Assembly (NCBI RefSeq): GCF_009363115.1
Contig: NZ_CP045298.1
Span: 5,453,501-5,517,500, forward strand
Origin: Paenibacillus brasilensis
GTDB taxonomy: Bacteria > Bacillota > Bacilli > Paenibacillales > Paenibacillaceae
DNA length: 64,000 nucleotides
Direction: 5' to 3'
The notes below the pieces were generated by a model. The model had not been told where the DNA came from and searched no databases. It saw only the letters and a program-made list of their open reading frames with translations. Shown in pieces: positions 17,015-25,100 of the stretch. The position numbers were made by a program, and so were the translations under genes. Every line of letters starts with the position of its first letter. Position 1 is the first letter of the stretch.

Positions 17015-17605
17015 ATGAATCGTTTTGTTTTAGCTGATCCCGATCAGTGTATCGGCTGTCGTACCTGTGAAATCGCATGTGTTATCGCACATTCAACGAA
17101 TAACCCTTTTATCTCGCCGGATGACGAGTTTCATTTTCACCCTCGTCTGAAGGTCATCAAATCATTTGGAGTCACCGCACCGGTGCAGTGCCGTCACTGC
17201 GAGGACGCCCCATGCGCCAACGCTTGTCCGAACGGCTCCATTACGAACGCAGATGGCTGCATTCTCATTAACAGCGAAAGCTGCATTGGCTGTAAAACCT
17301 GTATGATCGCCTGCCCATACGGCGCAATTACCATGGTGCCCCAATATAAAGACGGGCAGCCTGTTGTACAGGACGGACTGTACACCAATATGTCAGGCCG
17401 TTTGCAACCCAAAGAGCGCATGATTGCCAGCAAATGTGATCTGTGCGAAGGTGTGGACGGCGGCCCGGCCTGCATTGGAAAATGCCCAACAAAAGCCCTC
17501 AAGCTGGTCGAGCCAGATCTCGTTCATGCCCGGGTTGAGGAGAAACGCGCTGCAAGTGCACGTCAGCTGCTGCATATGACGCGCATTCCGGCGACGGGTC
17601 AATGA
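17015..17605 (+). CDS. Second HycB/HydN-like ferredoxin with four Cys clusters
   Basis: The 196-residue protein has Cys groups CIGCRTCEIAC (about 12-22), CRHCEDAPCANAC, CIGCKTCMIAC and CDLC...CIGKC, the same four-cluster plan as 14777-15406. I chose ATG 17015 (MNRFVLADPDQC) because GAGAGGAG lies 9 nt upstream; the open frame continues back to a TTG at 16985 without a ribosome binding site. It lies 69 bp after hydA and overlaps the aspartase start. It probably forms a second electron wire between formate dehydrogenase and hydrogenase, or links the hydrogenase to another donor. Confidence 0.9.
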   Translation: MNRFVLADPDQCIGCRTCEIACVIAHSTNNPFISPDDEFHFHPRLKVIKSFGVTAPVQCRHCEDAPCANACPNGSITNADGCILINSESCIGCKTCMIACPYGAITMVPQYKDGQPVVQDGLYTNMSGRLQPKERMIASKCDLCEGVDGGPACIGKCPTKALKLVEPDLVHARVEEKRAASARQLLHMTRIPATGQ

Positions 17606-19050
17606 ACCCATCTTCTCCTCTGGCCCAAGATACGCGTACTGAACGGGATGCGCTAGGAGACATGGAAATTCCTGCGGATGCCTTTTATGGTATTCACACG
17701 GCACGCGCGATGAACAATTTTGCAGTCAGTGGCAGGCCCGTGAACCAACAACTGATTCAGGCTCTTGTGTTGGTCAAAAAAGCAGCCGCTCAAGTGAACA
17801 GTGAGCAGAAACGACTTTCTGCCCACCGTGCTGCTGCCATTATCAATGCCTGCGACGAATTACTCGCCGGACGGTACCAAAATATGTTCACTGTCGATGC
17901 CCTGCAAGGCGGCGCCGGCACTAGTACCCATATGAATGTGAATGAAGTCATTGCTAATCTGGCCATCGTACAGCTTGGGGGTCATCCCGGACAGTACGAG
18001 CTTGTACATCCTCTCGATGATGTCAACTGCTGCCAGTCTACGAATGATGTCTATCCTACAGCGCTGCGAATTGCAGCGATACGGCTGCTTCGGCCTTTAT
18101 GTGACGCCATGTCTTCGTTACAGGAGGCTTTGCAGAATAAAGAAATGGAATATGCCGACCTGCTCAAGCTGGGTCGCACACAGCTGATGGATGCCCTGCC
18201 CATGATGGCCGGGCAAGGCTTCGGTGCCTACGCCAAGGCCATAGCACGTGACCGCTGGCGGCTCTACAAAGCTGAAGAACGGCTGCGAGAAATTCCTATT
18301 GGCGGCACGGCAATTGGCACAGGTATGAATGCGCCTCGCGCTTACAGCTACCGGATGGTCGAAAAGCTGGCGGACGAGACTGGGTTGGGGCTATGTCGCA
18401 GTGACCACCCCATGGATCCGATCCAGAATATGGATGTTTTCGTGGAGGTATCGGGTCTGCTCAAATCTGCCGCCGTGAACCTGCTTAAAATATCTGGCGA
18501 TTTTCGCCTGCTGGCCTCTGGTCCTTTCGGTGGTCTCGGGGAATACACGCTGCCTCCGGTCCAGGCTGGCTCCTCTATTATGCCTGGCAAGGTCAATCCG
18601 GTGATGGCTGAAATGGCCGGATTGACAGCGATGCGCGTGATAGCGGAGGATGCGGCTATCACGATGGCTGCTGCCTCCGGACAGCTGGAGCTGAACGCGT
18701 TCCTGCCGCTGATTTCCGAATCACTGCTGGAATCGCTGCAAATTCTCAGCAATGCCGTTCAATTGTTCACGGAACGGTGTGTACGCGGCCTGGTCGTACA
18801 TGAGGAACGCTGCTCTGCAAATCTGCGCAACTCAGCTGTGATGGCTTCCACGCTGGTCGCGGAGCTTGGCTATGATGAAGCTGCCTCCATTGCATCAGCA
18901 GCTATTGCACAGAGTCGCACACCAGAGGATATTGCAGAGGAGCGCGGCCTACTGACACGCTCACGGATTGAGCAATTGTGCCATCCTTATACAGTAACCA
19001 AGCCCGGAATTCCGGGGCAGGAAGAAGGAACTCACCATGGGAATGAATGA
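17602..19050 (+). CDS. aspA: Aspartate ammonia-lyase family enzyme
   Basis: The 482-residue fumarase/aspartase-superfamily protein has DMEIPADAFYGIHTARA at the N-terminus, the substrate-site segment QSTNDVYPTALR, and the signature GSSIMPGKVNPVMAEM (about 326-341). The fold converts aspartate to fumarate plus ammonia in the cytoplasm. It overlaps the ferredoxin stop (ATGA) and its own end overlaps the hydF start, so it is embedded in the hydrogenase operon. Aspartase-like genes are seen beside hydEFG in other anaerobes. A supporting role in H-cluster assembly or in supplying fumarate is inference. Confidence 0.9.
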   Translation: MNPSSPLAQDTRTERDALGDMEIPADAFYGIHTARAMNNFAVSGRPVNQQLIQALVLVKKAAAQVNSEQKRLSAHRAAAIINACDELLAGRYQNMFTVDALQGGAGTSTHMNVNEVIANLAIVQLGGHPGQYELVHPLDDVNCCQSTNDVYPTALRIAAIRLLRPLCDAMSSLQEALQNKEMEYADLLKLGRTQLMDALPMMAGQGFGAYAKAIARDRWRLYKAEERLREIPIGGTAIGTGMNAPRAYSYRMVEKLADETGLGLCRSDHPMDPIQNMDVFVEVSGLLKSAAVNLLKISGDFRLLASGPFGGLGEYTLPPVQAGSSIMPGKVNPVMAEMAGLTAMRVIAEDAAITMAAASGQLELNAFLPLISESLLESLQILSNAVQLFTERCVRGLVVHEERCSANLRNSAVMASTLVAELGYDEAASIASAAIAQSRTPEDIAEERGLLTRSRIEQLCHPYTVTKPGIPGQEEGTHHGNE

Positions 19051-20290
19051 TACCCCGCGTAGCAACCGACCACATATCGCCCTGCTCGGTCGCCGCAACG
19101 CGGGTAAATCCAGTATTCTGAACACCTTGACCGGTCAGCCCGCCGCTGTGGTATCTCCTGTAGGAGGAACGACTACGGACCCGGTTTTTAAGCCGATGGA
19201 GCTACTCCCTGCAGGCCCCATCGTTCTGGTGGATACCGCCGGACTGGACGATGAGGGTGAGATCGGGGCACTGCGTCGTGACAAAACGCTACAAATACTA
19301 AACAGTACCGATTTAGCGCTGCTGGTTATCGACGCTACTGTGGGAGTCGGAACCTTCGAGCACGAGCTGCTCGAAAAGCTCCGCACCAAAAAGATTCCTG
19401 TCATCGGGGTATTAAATAAAGTCGATACCCTTCCTGAATCAGCACAAACGATCACAACGCTGCAGGCTGAACTGGATCTCACGTTGATTCCTTTCAGTGC
19501 CTCTATGCGCTGGGGAGATGCGGAACTGAAAAAGGCTATCACTGGTACCCTCCCCCAAAACGAGGATCGTTTTCGCATTGTCGGTGATCTGCTGTCACCC
19601 GGCGATATTGTCGTGCTGGTCGTTCCCATCGACAAAGCCGCACCGAAGGGTCGATTGATCCTGCCGCAGCAGCAGACCATCCGCGATACACTGGAGAGCG
19701 ATGCCATCGCAGTCGTGACCAAAGAGCATGAATTACGGTTGACGTTGGAGCGACTGGGAAGTAAGCCTCGCTTGGTCATTACCGATTCTCAGGTTTTTAT
19801 GAAGGTAGCGGCAGACACGCCCAAGGATGTGCCCCTTACCTCCTTTTCCATCCTGTTTGCCCGTCATAAAGGCGATCTTGACGAGTTGGTGCGAGGCGCA
19901 AGAGCCATTGATCGACTCAAGGATGGAGACCGCGTACTCATAGCCGAGGCCTGCACGCACCAGTGCCAATCTGACGATATCGGTCGAGTGAAAATTCCCC
20001 GCTGGCTCCGTCAAACCATAGGCAAACGCCTCATTATCGAGCATGCATCCGGCTCCAGCTTTCCTGACGATCTGAGCGAGTATGCACTGGTTATTCATTG
20101 CGGTGCCTGCATGCTCAATCGGCGTACAATGCTTCATCGAATGTCGGAAACGAAAGCCGCAGGGGTTCCGATTGTGAACTACGGTATTTTTATCGCTTAT
20201 GTACAGGGGGTCTTTCCCCGTGCTATTGAATGCTTTCCATCTGCTATGCTGGCATGGGAGCAAGCTGTTGAGGCCAGCAATTATTCCTAA
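19037..20290 (+). CDS. hydF: [FeFe]-hydrogenase H-cluster maturation GTPase HydF
   Basis: The 417-residue scaffold receives the 2Fe subcluster from HydE/HydG and delivers it to HydA. The N-terminal GTPase domain shows GRRNAGKSS (P-loop, about 17-25), GTTTDP (G2), DTAG (G3) and NKVD (G4). The C-terminal cluster-binding motif is C-T-H (in EACTHQC) with a later HCGAC, the typical CxH...HCxxC arrangement. It overlaps the end of aspA by 14 nt with AAGGA 7-8 nt upstream. It is the last gene of the plus-strand arm and ends at a bidirectional terminator. Confidence 0.96.
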   Translation: MGMNDTPRSNRPHIALLGRRNAGKSSILNTLTGQPAAVVSPVGGTTTDPVFKPMELLPAGPIVLVDTAGLDDEGEIGALRRDKTLQILNSTDLALLVIDATVGVGTFEHELLEKLRTKKIPVIGVLNKVDTLPESAQTITTLQAELDLTLIPFSASMRWGDAELKKAITGTLPQNEDRFRIVGDLLSPGDIVVLVVPIDKAAPKGRLILPQQQTIRDTLESDAIAVVTKEHELRLTLERLGSKPRLVITDSQVFMKVAADTPKDVPLTSFSILFARHKGDLDELVRGARAIDRLKDGDRVLIAEACTHQCQSDDIGRVKIPRWLRQTIGKRLIIEHASGSSFPDDLSEYALVIHCGACMLNRRTMLHRMSETKAAGVPIVNYGIFIAYVQGVFPRAIECFPSAMLAWEQAVEASNYS

Positions 20291-20326
20291 GGATCTCATC
20301 ATTAATATTTTTTTCTCCAGACACAC

Positions 20327-20364
20327 AAAAGCAGCCGCGCTGGTTCCAACGCGACTGCTTTTTA
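20327..20364. terminator. Bidirectional terminator between hydF and hydG
   Basis: AAAAGCAGCCGCG pairs with CGCGACTGCTTTT around a short loop, with A and T tracts on both sides. It serves the two converging arms of the hydrogen island. Confidence 0.85.
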
Positions 20365-20415
20365 TTTTCCACATCTATTATATAAATAATGAGAATCTCT
20401 ATATCGTGTAATGCT

Positions 20416-20459
20416 GTTACCAAAATATAAATTACCAGAAATAAAAATTACTAGAAATA
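20416..20459. repeat. 16-bp imperfect tandem repeat across the hydG stop codon
   Basis: On the minus strand TATTTCTAGTAATTTT is followed by TATTTCTGGTAATTTA and then by a partial third unit, TATTTTGGTAAC. The first unit contains the hydG stop (TAG). Confidence 0.7.
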
Positions 20460-21863
20460 TAGATCACGCTCGCCTGCTTCCAGTCGTTCCAGTCTGTCAA
20501 GCGTCAAACGGCGTGTCGATTCACGTGGTATGCGCTCCAGGTTCTCTCGCAGAGCGGCAGCACCCAGCTCACGTGCCTCCTCATCCCCATAATCCAGCAG
20601 ATATTCTTGAAAGGTCAGAAGCGAATTCGGCTGGCACACATTGTGAATTTGTCCGGATTTGGCAAGCTCCATGAAGCGATCTCCGGTCCGTCCCTCACGG
20701 TAGCAAGCTGTACAGTAGCTTGGCATATATCCGCCACGGCACAGACTTTTGATAATTTCCATCGGCGAGCGATGATCCCCGACCTCGAACTGAGGCTTAT
20801 CATTCGTCTCTTTTCTTGCATATGCCCCTACACCGGTAGCAGAACCAGCACTGATTTGCGATACACCCAAACCAATGACACGGTCCCTGAATTCCGACTC
20901 CTCGCGCGTAGACAGGACCATTCCCGCATAAGGTACAGCCAGCCGAAGAACCGCTACAATTTTCATAAAATCCTCGTCACTCACCAAATACGGATAGCGT
21001 TCCGGGTCCACATTTTCAGCCGGACGAAGCCGGGGAACAGAAACCGTGTGAGGGCCGCAGCCAAACACTTCTTCCAGATGCTCGGCATGCTTAAGCATCG
21101 CTACGGTTTCATAGCGGAAATCGTACAGACCGTACAACACACCGATCCCCACATCATCTATGCCTGCACGCATGGCTCGGTCCATTGCGGTGGTATGCCA
21201 ATCATAGTCCCTTTTTGGCCCTTGAAGATGATATTTGCGGTAGCTTTCGCGATGATACGTTTCCTGAAACAAAATATACGTACCGATCCCAACCTCCACA
21301 AGCCTCCGGTAATCCTCCTCCGTCGTTGCAGCGATATTAACGTTAACCCGCCGAATACTCCCGTTGTCCACCTTTATATCATAGATCTGACGCAGACAAT
21401 CGACGATATAATCAATAGTACAATTGACAGGGTCCTCCCCTGCTTCCAGTGCAAGCCGTTTGTGACCCATTTCCTGAAGCACTCTAACTTCCTCGACCAG
21501 TTCCTCTGGTGTCAGGCGGCTGCGGGGAAAGCTGTCATTAGTATGCTTGTAGCCACAGTATTCGCAGTTATTAACGCAGTAGTTGCTTACATATAGCGGA
21601 GCGAACAGCACAATCCGGTTGCCGTAAATCTGCTCTTTTACCTCACGTGATGATCTGAACATCTCTTCCAATAATTCAGGATCATCCACATGTAAAAGAG
21701 CCGCTGCTTCACTTGCACTCAATCCCCGGCAGGCTCTGCCTTTTTCCAGAATTTCCAAAATACGTTTTCGATCTGTTGCCTCTTGTTTCCCCTGCTCCAC
21801 TGCCGCCATAATCTCTACTTCATTAATAAAATCCGCCGACACTTTCTCCCGTACTCCACTCAC
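20451..21863 (-). CDS. hydG: [FeFe]-hydrogenase maturase HydG (radical SAM tyrosine lyase)
   Basis: The 470-residue enzyme splits tyrosine to give the CO and CN ligands of the H-cluster. The radical-SAM motif is CVNNCEYC (C-x3-C-x2-C, about 96-103) in a ThiH-like TIM barrel (LEAGEDP, FQETYHRESY, GVLYGLYD). The auxiliary cluster site is CTACYREGRTGDRFM near the C-terminus, which distinguishes HydG from ThiH. GTG start at 21863 with AAGGAG 10 nt upstream. It follows hydE by about 50 bp in the minus-strand arm of the island. Confidence 0.96.
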   Translation of the reverse strand: MSGVREKVSADFINEVEIMAAVEQGKQEATDRKRILEILEKGRACRGLSASEAAALLHVDDPELLEEMFRSSREVKEQIYGNRIVLFAPLYVSNYCVNNCEYCGYKHTNDSFPRSRLTPEELVEEVRVLQEMGHKRLALEAGEDPVNCTIDYIVDCLRQIYDIKVDNGSIRRVNVNIAATTEEDYRRLVEVGIGTYILFQETYHRESYRKYHLQGPKRDYDWHTTAMDRAMRAGIDDVGIGVLYGLYDFRYETVAMLKHAEHLEEVFGCGPHTVSVPRLRPAENVDPERYPYLVSDEDFMKIVAVLRLAVPYAGMVLSTREESEFRDRVIGLGVSQISAGSATGVGAYARKETNDKPQFEVGDHRSPMEIIKSLCRGGYMPSYCTACYREGRTGDRFMELAKSGQIHNVCQPNSLLTFQEYLLDYGDEEARELGAAALRENLERIPRESTRRLTLDRLERLEAGERDLYF

Positions 21864-21916
21864 GTATACCCATCTCCTTATTTATGATTACTGCATTTGT
21901 TGTCGTCATAGCCTCT

Positions 21917-22933
21917 CTAGGTTTCCTGTCTCATAAACTGTCGCTGGGCCTTTAAGCTGTCACCTCGTCCCATGTCCACCTCAAAACCAGCTCCACGGAT
22001 TCGCAGCTCCAGGCAATGTCGGCATTGGGCAGACTCATCGCCCAAACATATTTTATTTTCATAAATCGCATACTTGGGCCTCACCGCCAGCGGGGACAAG
22101 TTGGGCATAACCACATTTGCCCCTGCCTGAAGCGCCTTTTCCCTGCCTTGGGGGTGAATAGTCCCCATCGCCGTAGATGCCGGAATGAGCGCATCCGGAA
22201 CGACCAATCGGGACAACGAAATCATATCCAGCGCCTTTTCCATACTCCCCTGACTGGCATCCCTGAGCGGCGTGTTGCTATGCGGTAAAAAAGGACCAAT
22301 CCCGATCATATCCGGGCTCAGACTATGCAAATAGACCAGATCGTTTGCCAACTCACTGTTGGTTTGTCCCGGCAGTCCCACCATACATCCGGCCCCGATC
22401 TGAAAGCCGATTCGCTGCAGTGCCAGTAAACGACTGCGCCTGCTTTCTATCGTCATTGTTGGATGCAGCTTGGCGTACAAACGAGGTGAAGCTGTTTCAT
22501 GACGCAGCAAAAAACGGTCTGCCCCCGCCTCGTATAATAGCTCATACGTTTCATCATCCCGTTCACCAATGGACAGTGTAACCGCCACATCTGCAAAACG
22601 GCTTTTAATTTCCCGAATCAGTTTCGTCAGTCTGGCCGTCGTAAACCAGGTATCTTCACCGCTTTGCAGTACAAACGTGCGATAACCCAGTTCGTATCCC
22701 TCCGCACAGCAGGCCAGAATTTCTTCCGGCTTTAATCGGTAGCGATCTGCCTGTTTGTTGGAGGCACGCAGCCCACAGTACATGCAATCCTGACGACATA
22801 TACTGGAGAATTCAATTAATCCCCGTAAAAAAACACCCTTGCCATAACGCTCCATTTTTGTGCGAGCTGCCAGCTCCCGTAATTGGGCCCGCACGATTGG
22901 ATCTTCATCCAGACGTGCCAGCAGCCTTGTCAT
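21917..22933 (-). CDS. hydE: [FeFe]-hydrogenase maturase HydE (radical SAM)
   Basis: The 338 residues from ATG 22933 contain the radical-SAM motif CRQDCMYCG (C-x3-C-x2-C, about 46-54), GLIEFSSIC before it, LQSGEDTWF and the GAGCMVGLPGQT loop, all as in HydE. The enzyme helps build the dithiolate bridge of the H-cluster. Coding-like sequence (DELLLRLADGKEWTHTE) continues 19 codons upstream to a stop at 22991-22993. An AGAAGGG site lies just beyond, yet no ATG, GTG or TTG is available there; the first sense codon is GTC at 22990. The ATG used here has only a distant AAGGAA, so the real N-terminus is uncertain. Confidence 0.93.
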   Translation of the reverse strand: MTRLLARLDEDPIVRAQLRELAARTKMERYGKGVFLRGLIEFSSICRQDCMYCGLRASNKQADRYRLKPEEILACCAEGYELGYRTFVLQSGEDTWFTTARLTKLIREIKSRFADVAVTLSIGERDDETYELLYEAGADRFLLRHETASPRLYAKLHPTMTIESRRSRLLALQRIGFQIGAGCMVGLPGQTNSELANDLVYLHSLSPDMIGIGPFLPHSNTPLRDASQGSMEKALDMISLSRLVVPDALIPASTAMGTIHPQGREKALQAGANVVMPNLSPLAVRPKYAIYENKICLGDESAQCRHCLELRIRGAGFEVDMGRGDSLKAQRQFMRQET

Positions 22934-23054
22934 TTCCGTATGCGTCCATTCCTTGCCGTCAGCCAGACGCAGTAATAATTCGTCCGTGACTCATCCCTTC
23001 TTCCCTCGTCCATCCGGACTTCACTTCGTCAGCAGCTTGTATCGTACAATTATA

Positions 23055-23097
23055 ATTCTAGCAATATCAGCGGAGATATAACGTGATTAGTTTCACA
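23055..23097 (-). promoter_or_regulatory. Fnr/Rex-like operator and promoter of hydEG
   Basis: On the minus strand TGTGAAACTAATCACG (23097-23082) matches TGTGA-N6-TCACA at all but the last base. A TAGAAT -10 (23060-23055) predicts +1 at 23048, placing the palindrome centre at -41.5, the same geometry as the promoter at 11948-11990. A second -10-like TATAAT lies six bases further on. No good -35 is present, as expected for an activator-dependent promoter. Confidence 0.65.
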
Positions 23098-23186
23098 GAA
23101 TATCCCATTCACTAAATTTCATCTCCACTCTCTGCCTCAAAAAATACATAATTACCCAAGCACAAAAAGCAGCACAAAAGCGGCGC

Positions 23187-23223
23187 AAAAAAGCTGCCTC
23201 CTCATTTTAGGGAAGAAACAGCT
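23187..23223 (-). terminator. Terminator of the alkaline phosphatase gene
   Basis: On the minus strand AGCTG...CTTCC pairs with GGAGG...CAGCT, followed by TTTTTT, about 20 nt beyond the stop. Confidence 0.75.
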
Positions 23224-23244
23224 CTGTTGATCGTTCTGTTTATT

Positions 23245-24861
23245 TTATTGAATCAAATCAATCGCTTGCTGTGGTACAAAATAATCAACGCCATTAAATA
23301 CGACTACACCGTTGAGCGTGGAATGTTTACCGTTGAGCGTAGCGACGTTTTTGTATACAGGAAGCTCCAACTTGTTGCTGCCCTTAGTCACCGTAATGAC
23401 CTTCGTATCCGCCGTAAATTTCGCTCCTTTAGCTTCAAAGGCCGTTTTCGCAGGAACAAACAACTGCTTGCTCACCGTATCCAGATTCAGTCCCAGTACA
23501 CGTGTCATATATTTATTGACGTCCGTGTTGTCGATTACACCGGATGGACGGTCTCCATTTGGCGCATATGTGTACAACACGACATCCCCACCTGTATGCC
23601 CACCTGTCGTCCAGCCGATATTCGCGCGCTTACTAATGATCGGTCCAACAGCATAATTCATGCTGCCCTCTTTGGCTTCTTTGATCGTTTTCACTTCTTC
23701 ATCCGTCAAATCCGTAATGCCAAAATACGCCGACAATACATCTTTAATGTTGCTGCGATCTGCATTCAGCTTGGTTTCCAATCCTTCGCCCGTCAGCTTC
23801 GCTTTTTTGAGCGGATCTATAAAAGAAGCTAAAGGCGTTTTGTCGTAATTGCTTGTGGTATTACTACTGCCAATCGTCAATCCGCCGTTTCCGTGGTCTG
23901 TTACTGCTACAACAACCGTATTTTGATTCTGCTTGGCGTAGTCCAAAGCGACCTTCACCGCATCGTCAAATGAAAGCACATCACTGATAATACCCGTTGG
24001 GTCGTTTGCATGCGCTGCCCAATCCACTTTACTGCCTTCGACCATCAAAAAGAAGCCTTTGTCGTTTTTGGACAAGATATCAATAGCTTTCGATGTCATC
24101 TCTGCCAGACTAGGTTCCTTCGATGCATCACGATCCAGATCGTACGCAAGGGCTTCCGGAGCGAAGCTGCCCCAGAGCTTACTGGAGGTCGAATTTTTTA
24201 ACCCTTCAGGTGTTGTGACAAAGTCATAGCCCTGGTCTTTAATTTGAGCGATCAAATCCTGCCCGTCCTTACGCTCGGCTGTTTCCAGAAACTTACCACC
24301 GCCACCCAGCACAACATCAACACCGTTATAGGCTTGCTGCATGCTGAGTGCATCATAATTTTTACGGTCAGGGTAATGGGCAGTGAAATCAGCCGGAGTG
24401 GCGTGCATAATCTCCGAAGTCGCAATGATTCCTGTAGATTTACCTGCCAGCTTGGAAGCCTCAAGAATGGAGGCTACAGGCTTCTTGGCGTCGCCTGCTG
24501 TGATAGGTTGTTGTCCAGGCATGGTCGCTTCGTCCGGAAGGACGCCTACATAGCCCGTATGTGATTTATATCCTGTGGCAAAAGCAGTTCCTGCCGGAGC
24601 AGAATCTGCAATCGGAGCATCGGCAGAATGTGTGCGCACCATACCGCTTGCCATGCTGTCTAGCGTTAAGGAAGACCCTTTATACCATCTAGCCAGTGCA
24701 GTGGCGTCGTTAGCCATCCCATCTGGAATAAGAATAATTACATTTTTAATTGGCGTGTCTTTCTCGGCGGCCATCGCCGTCCCCCCACTAACTGCCAACA
24801 TCATAGTCGCTATCAGTGCAGCTACCGACTTTTTCGTATGTATCCCCCAACAGTTTAGCAT
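23245..24861 (-). CDS. Secreted alkaline phosphatase
   Basis: The 538-residue protein has a signal peptide (about 1-31, cleaved near AMAAEK). The alkaline phosphatase core shows the metal and nucleophile elements IILIPDGM, the TADSAPAGTAFATG-like segment (here IADSAPAGTAFATGYK, with Ser as nucleophile), HATPADFTAHYPDR, VEGSKVDWAAHAND, VAVTDHGNGG and TTGGHTGGDVVLY. The last 75 or so residues, after the catalytic core, resemble half of a copper-amine-oxidase stalk repeat (GVDYFVPQQAIDLI). This may tether the enzyme to the wall. GGGAGG lies 7 nt before ATG 24861. A TTGACA about 60-70 bp upstream may be its promoter. Phosphate regulation is likely for the family, but I could not identify a clear PhoP box. 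Confidence 0.93.
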   Translation of the reverse strand: MLNCWGIHTKKSVAALIATMMLAVSGGTAMAAEKDTPIKNVIILIPDGMANDATALARWYKGSSLTLDSMASGMVRTHSADAPIADSAPAGTAFATGYKSHTGYVGVLPDEATMPGQQPITAGDAKKPVASILEASKLAGKSTGIIATSEIMHATPADFTAHYPDRKNYDALSMQQAYNGVDVVLGGGGKFLETAERKDGQDLIAQIKDQGYDFVTTPEGLKNSTSSKLWGSFAPEALAYDLDRDASKEPSLAEMTSKAIDILSKNDKGFFLMVEGSKVDWAAHANDPTGIISDVLSFDDAVKVALDYAKQNQNTVVVAVTDHGNGGLTIGSSNTTSNYDKTPLASFIDPLKKAKLTGEGLETKLNADRSNIKDVLSAYFGITDLTDEEVKTIKEAKEGSMNYAVGPIISKRANIGWTTGGHTGGDVVLYTYAPNGDRPSGVIDNTDVNKYMTRVLGLNLDTVSKQLFVPAKTAFEAKGAKFTADTKVITVTKGSNKLELPVYKNVATLNGKHSTLNGVVVFNGVDYFVPQQAIDLIQ

Positions 24862-25020
24862 TCATTTTCCTCCCAGGCGCTTTATTGTACAGCCAGAAAT
24901 AAGATTAATTATATTTTATAAGGAAAATGTCAAGAGAATTGACTGTCTTTATTAAAAGCCCTGTTTGCGAAAAAAACGCTTCATCTATATAAAAGTTGTG
25001 ACACATAATAACGATTGGGA

Positions 25021-25049
25021 TTGGGAAATTGATTTTAATATTGTATAAT
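25021..25049 (+). promoter_or_regulatory. Candidate sigma-A promoter of the LysR gene
   Basis: TTGGGA and TATAAT are separated by 17 bp, about 50 bp upstream of the ATG at 25101. Confidence 0.6.
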
Positions 25050-25100
25050 TGGTGCAGGATGTAATAGGTATAGCTTATAAGATAAGGAGCTTAAAACTCA

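Noticed and set aside
20607..21596. 329-codon plus-strand frame opposite hydG
   Set aside because: It is antisense to a clearly recognisable radical-SAM gene, has no family features, and its codons mirror those of hydG.
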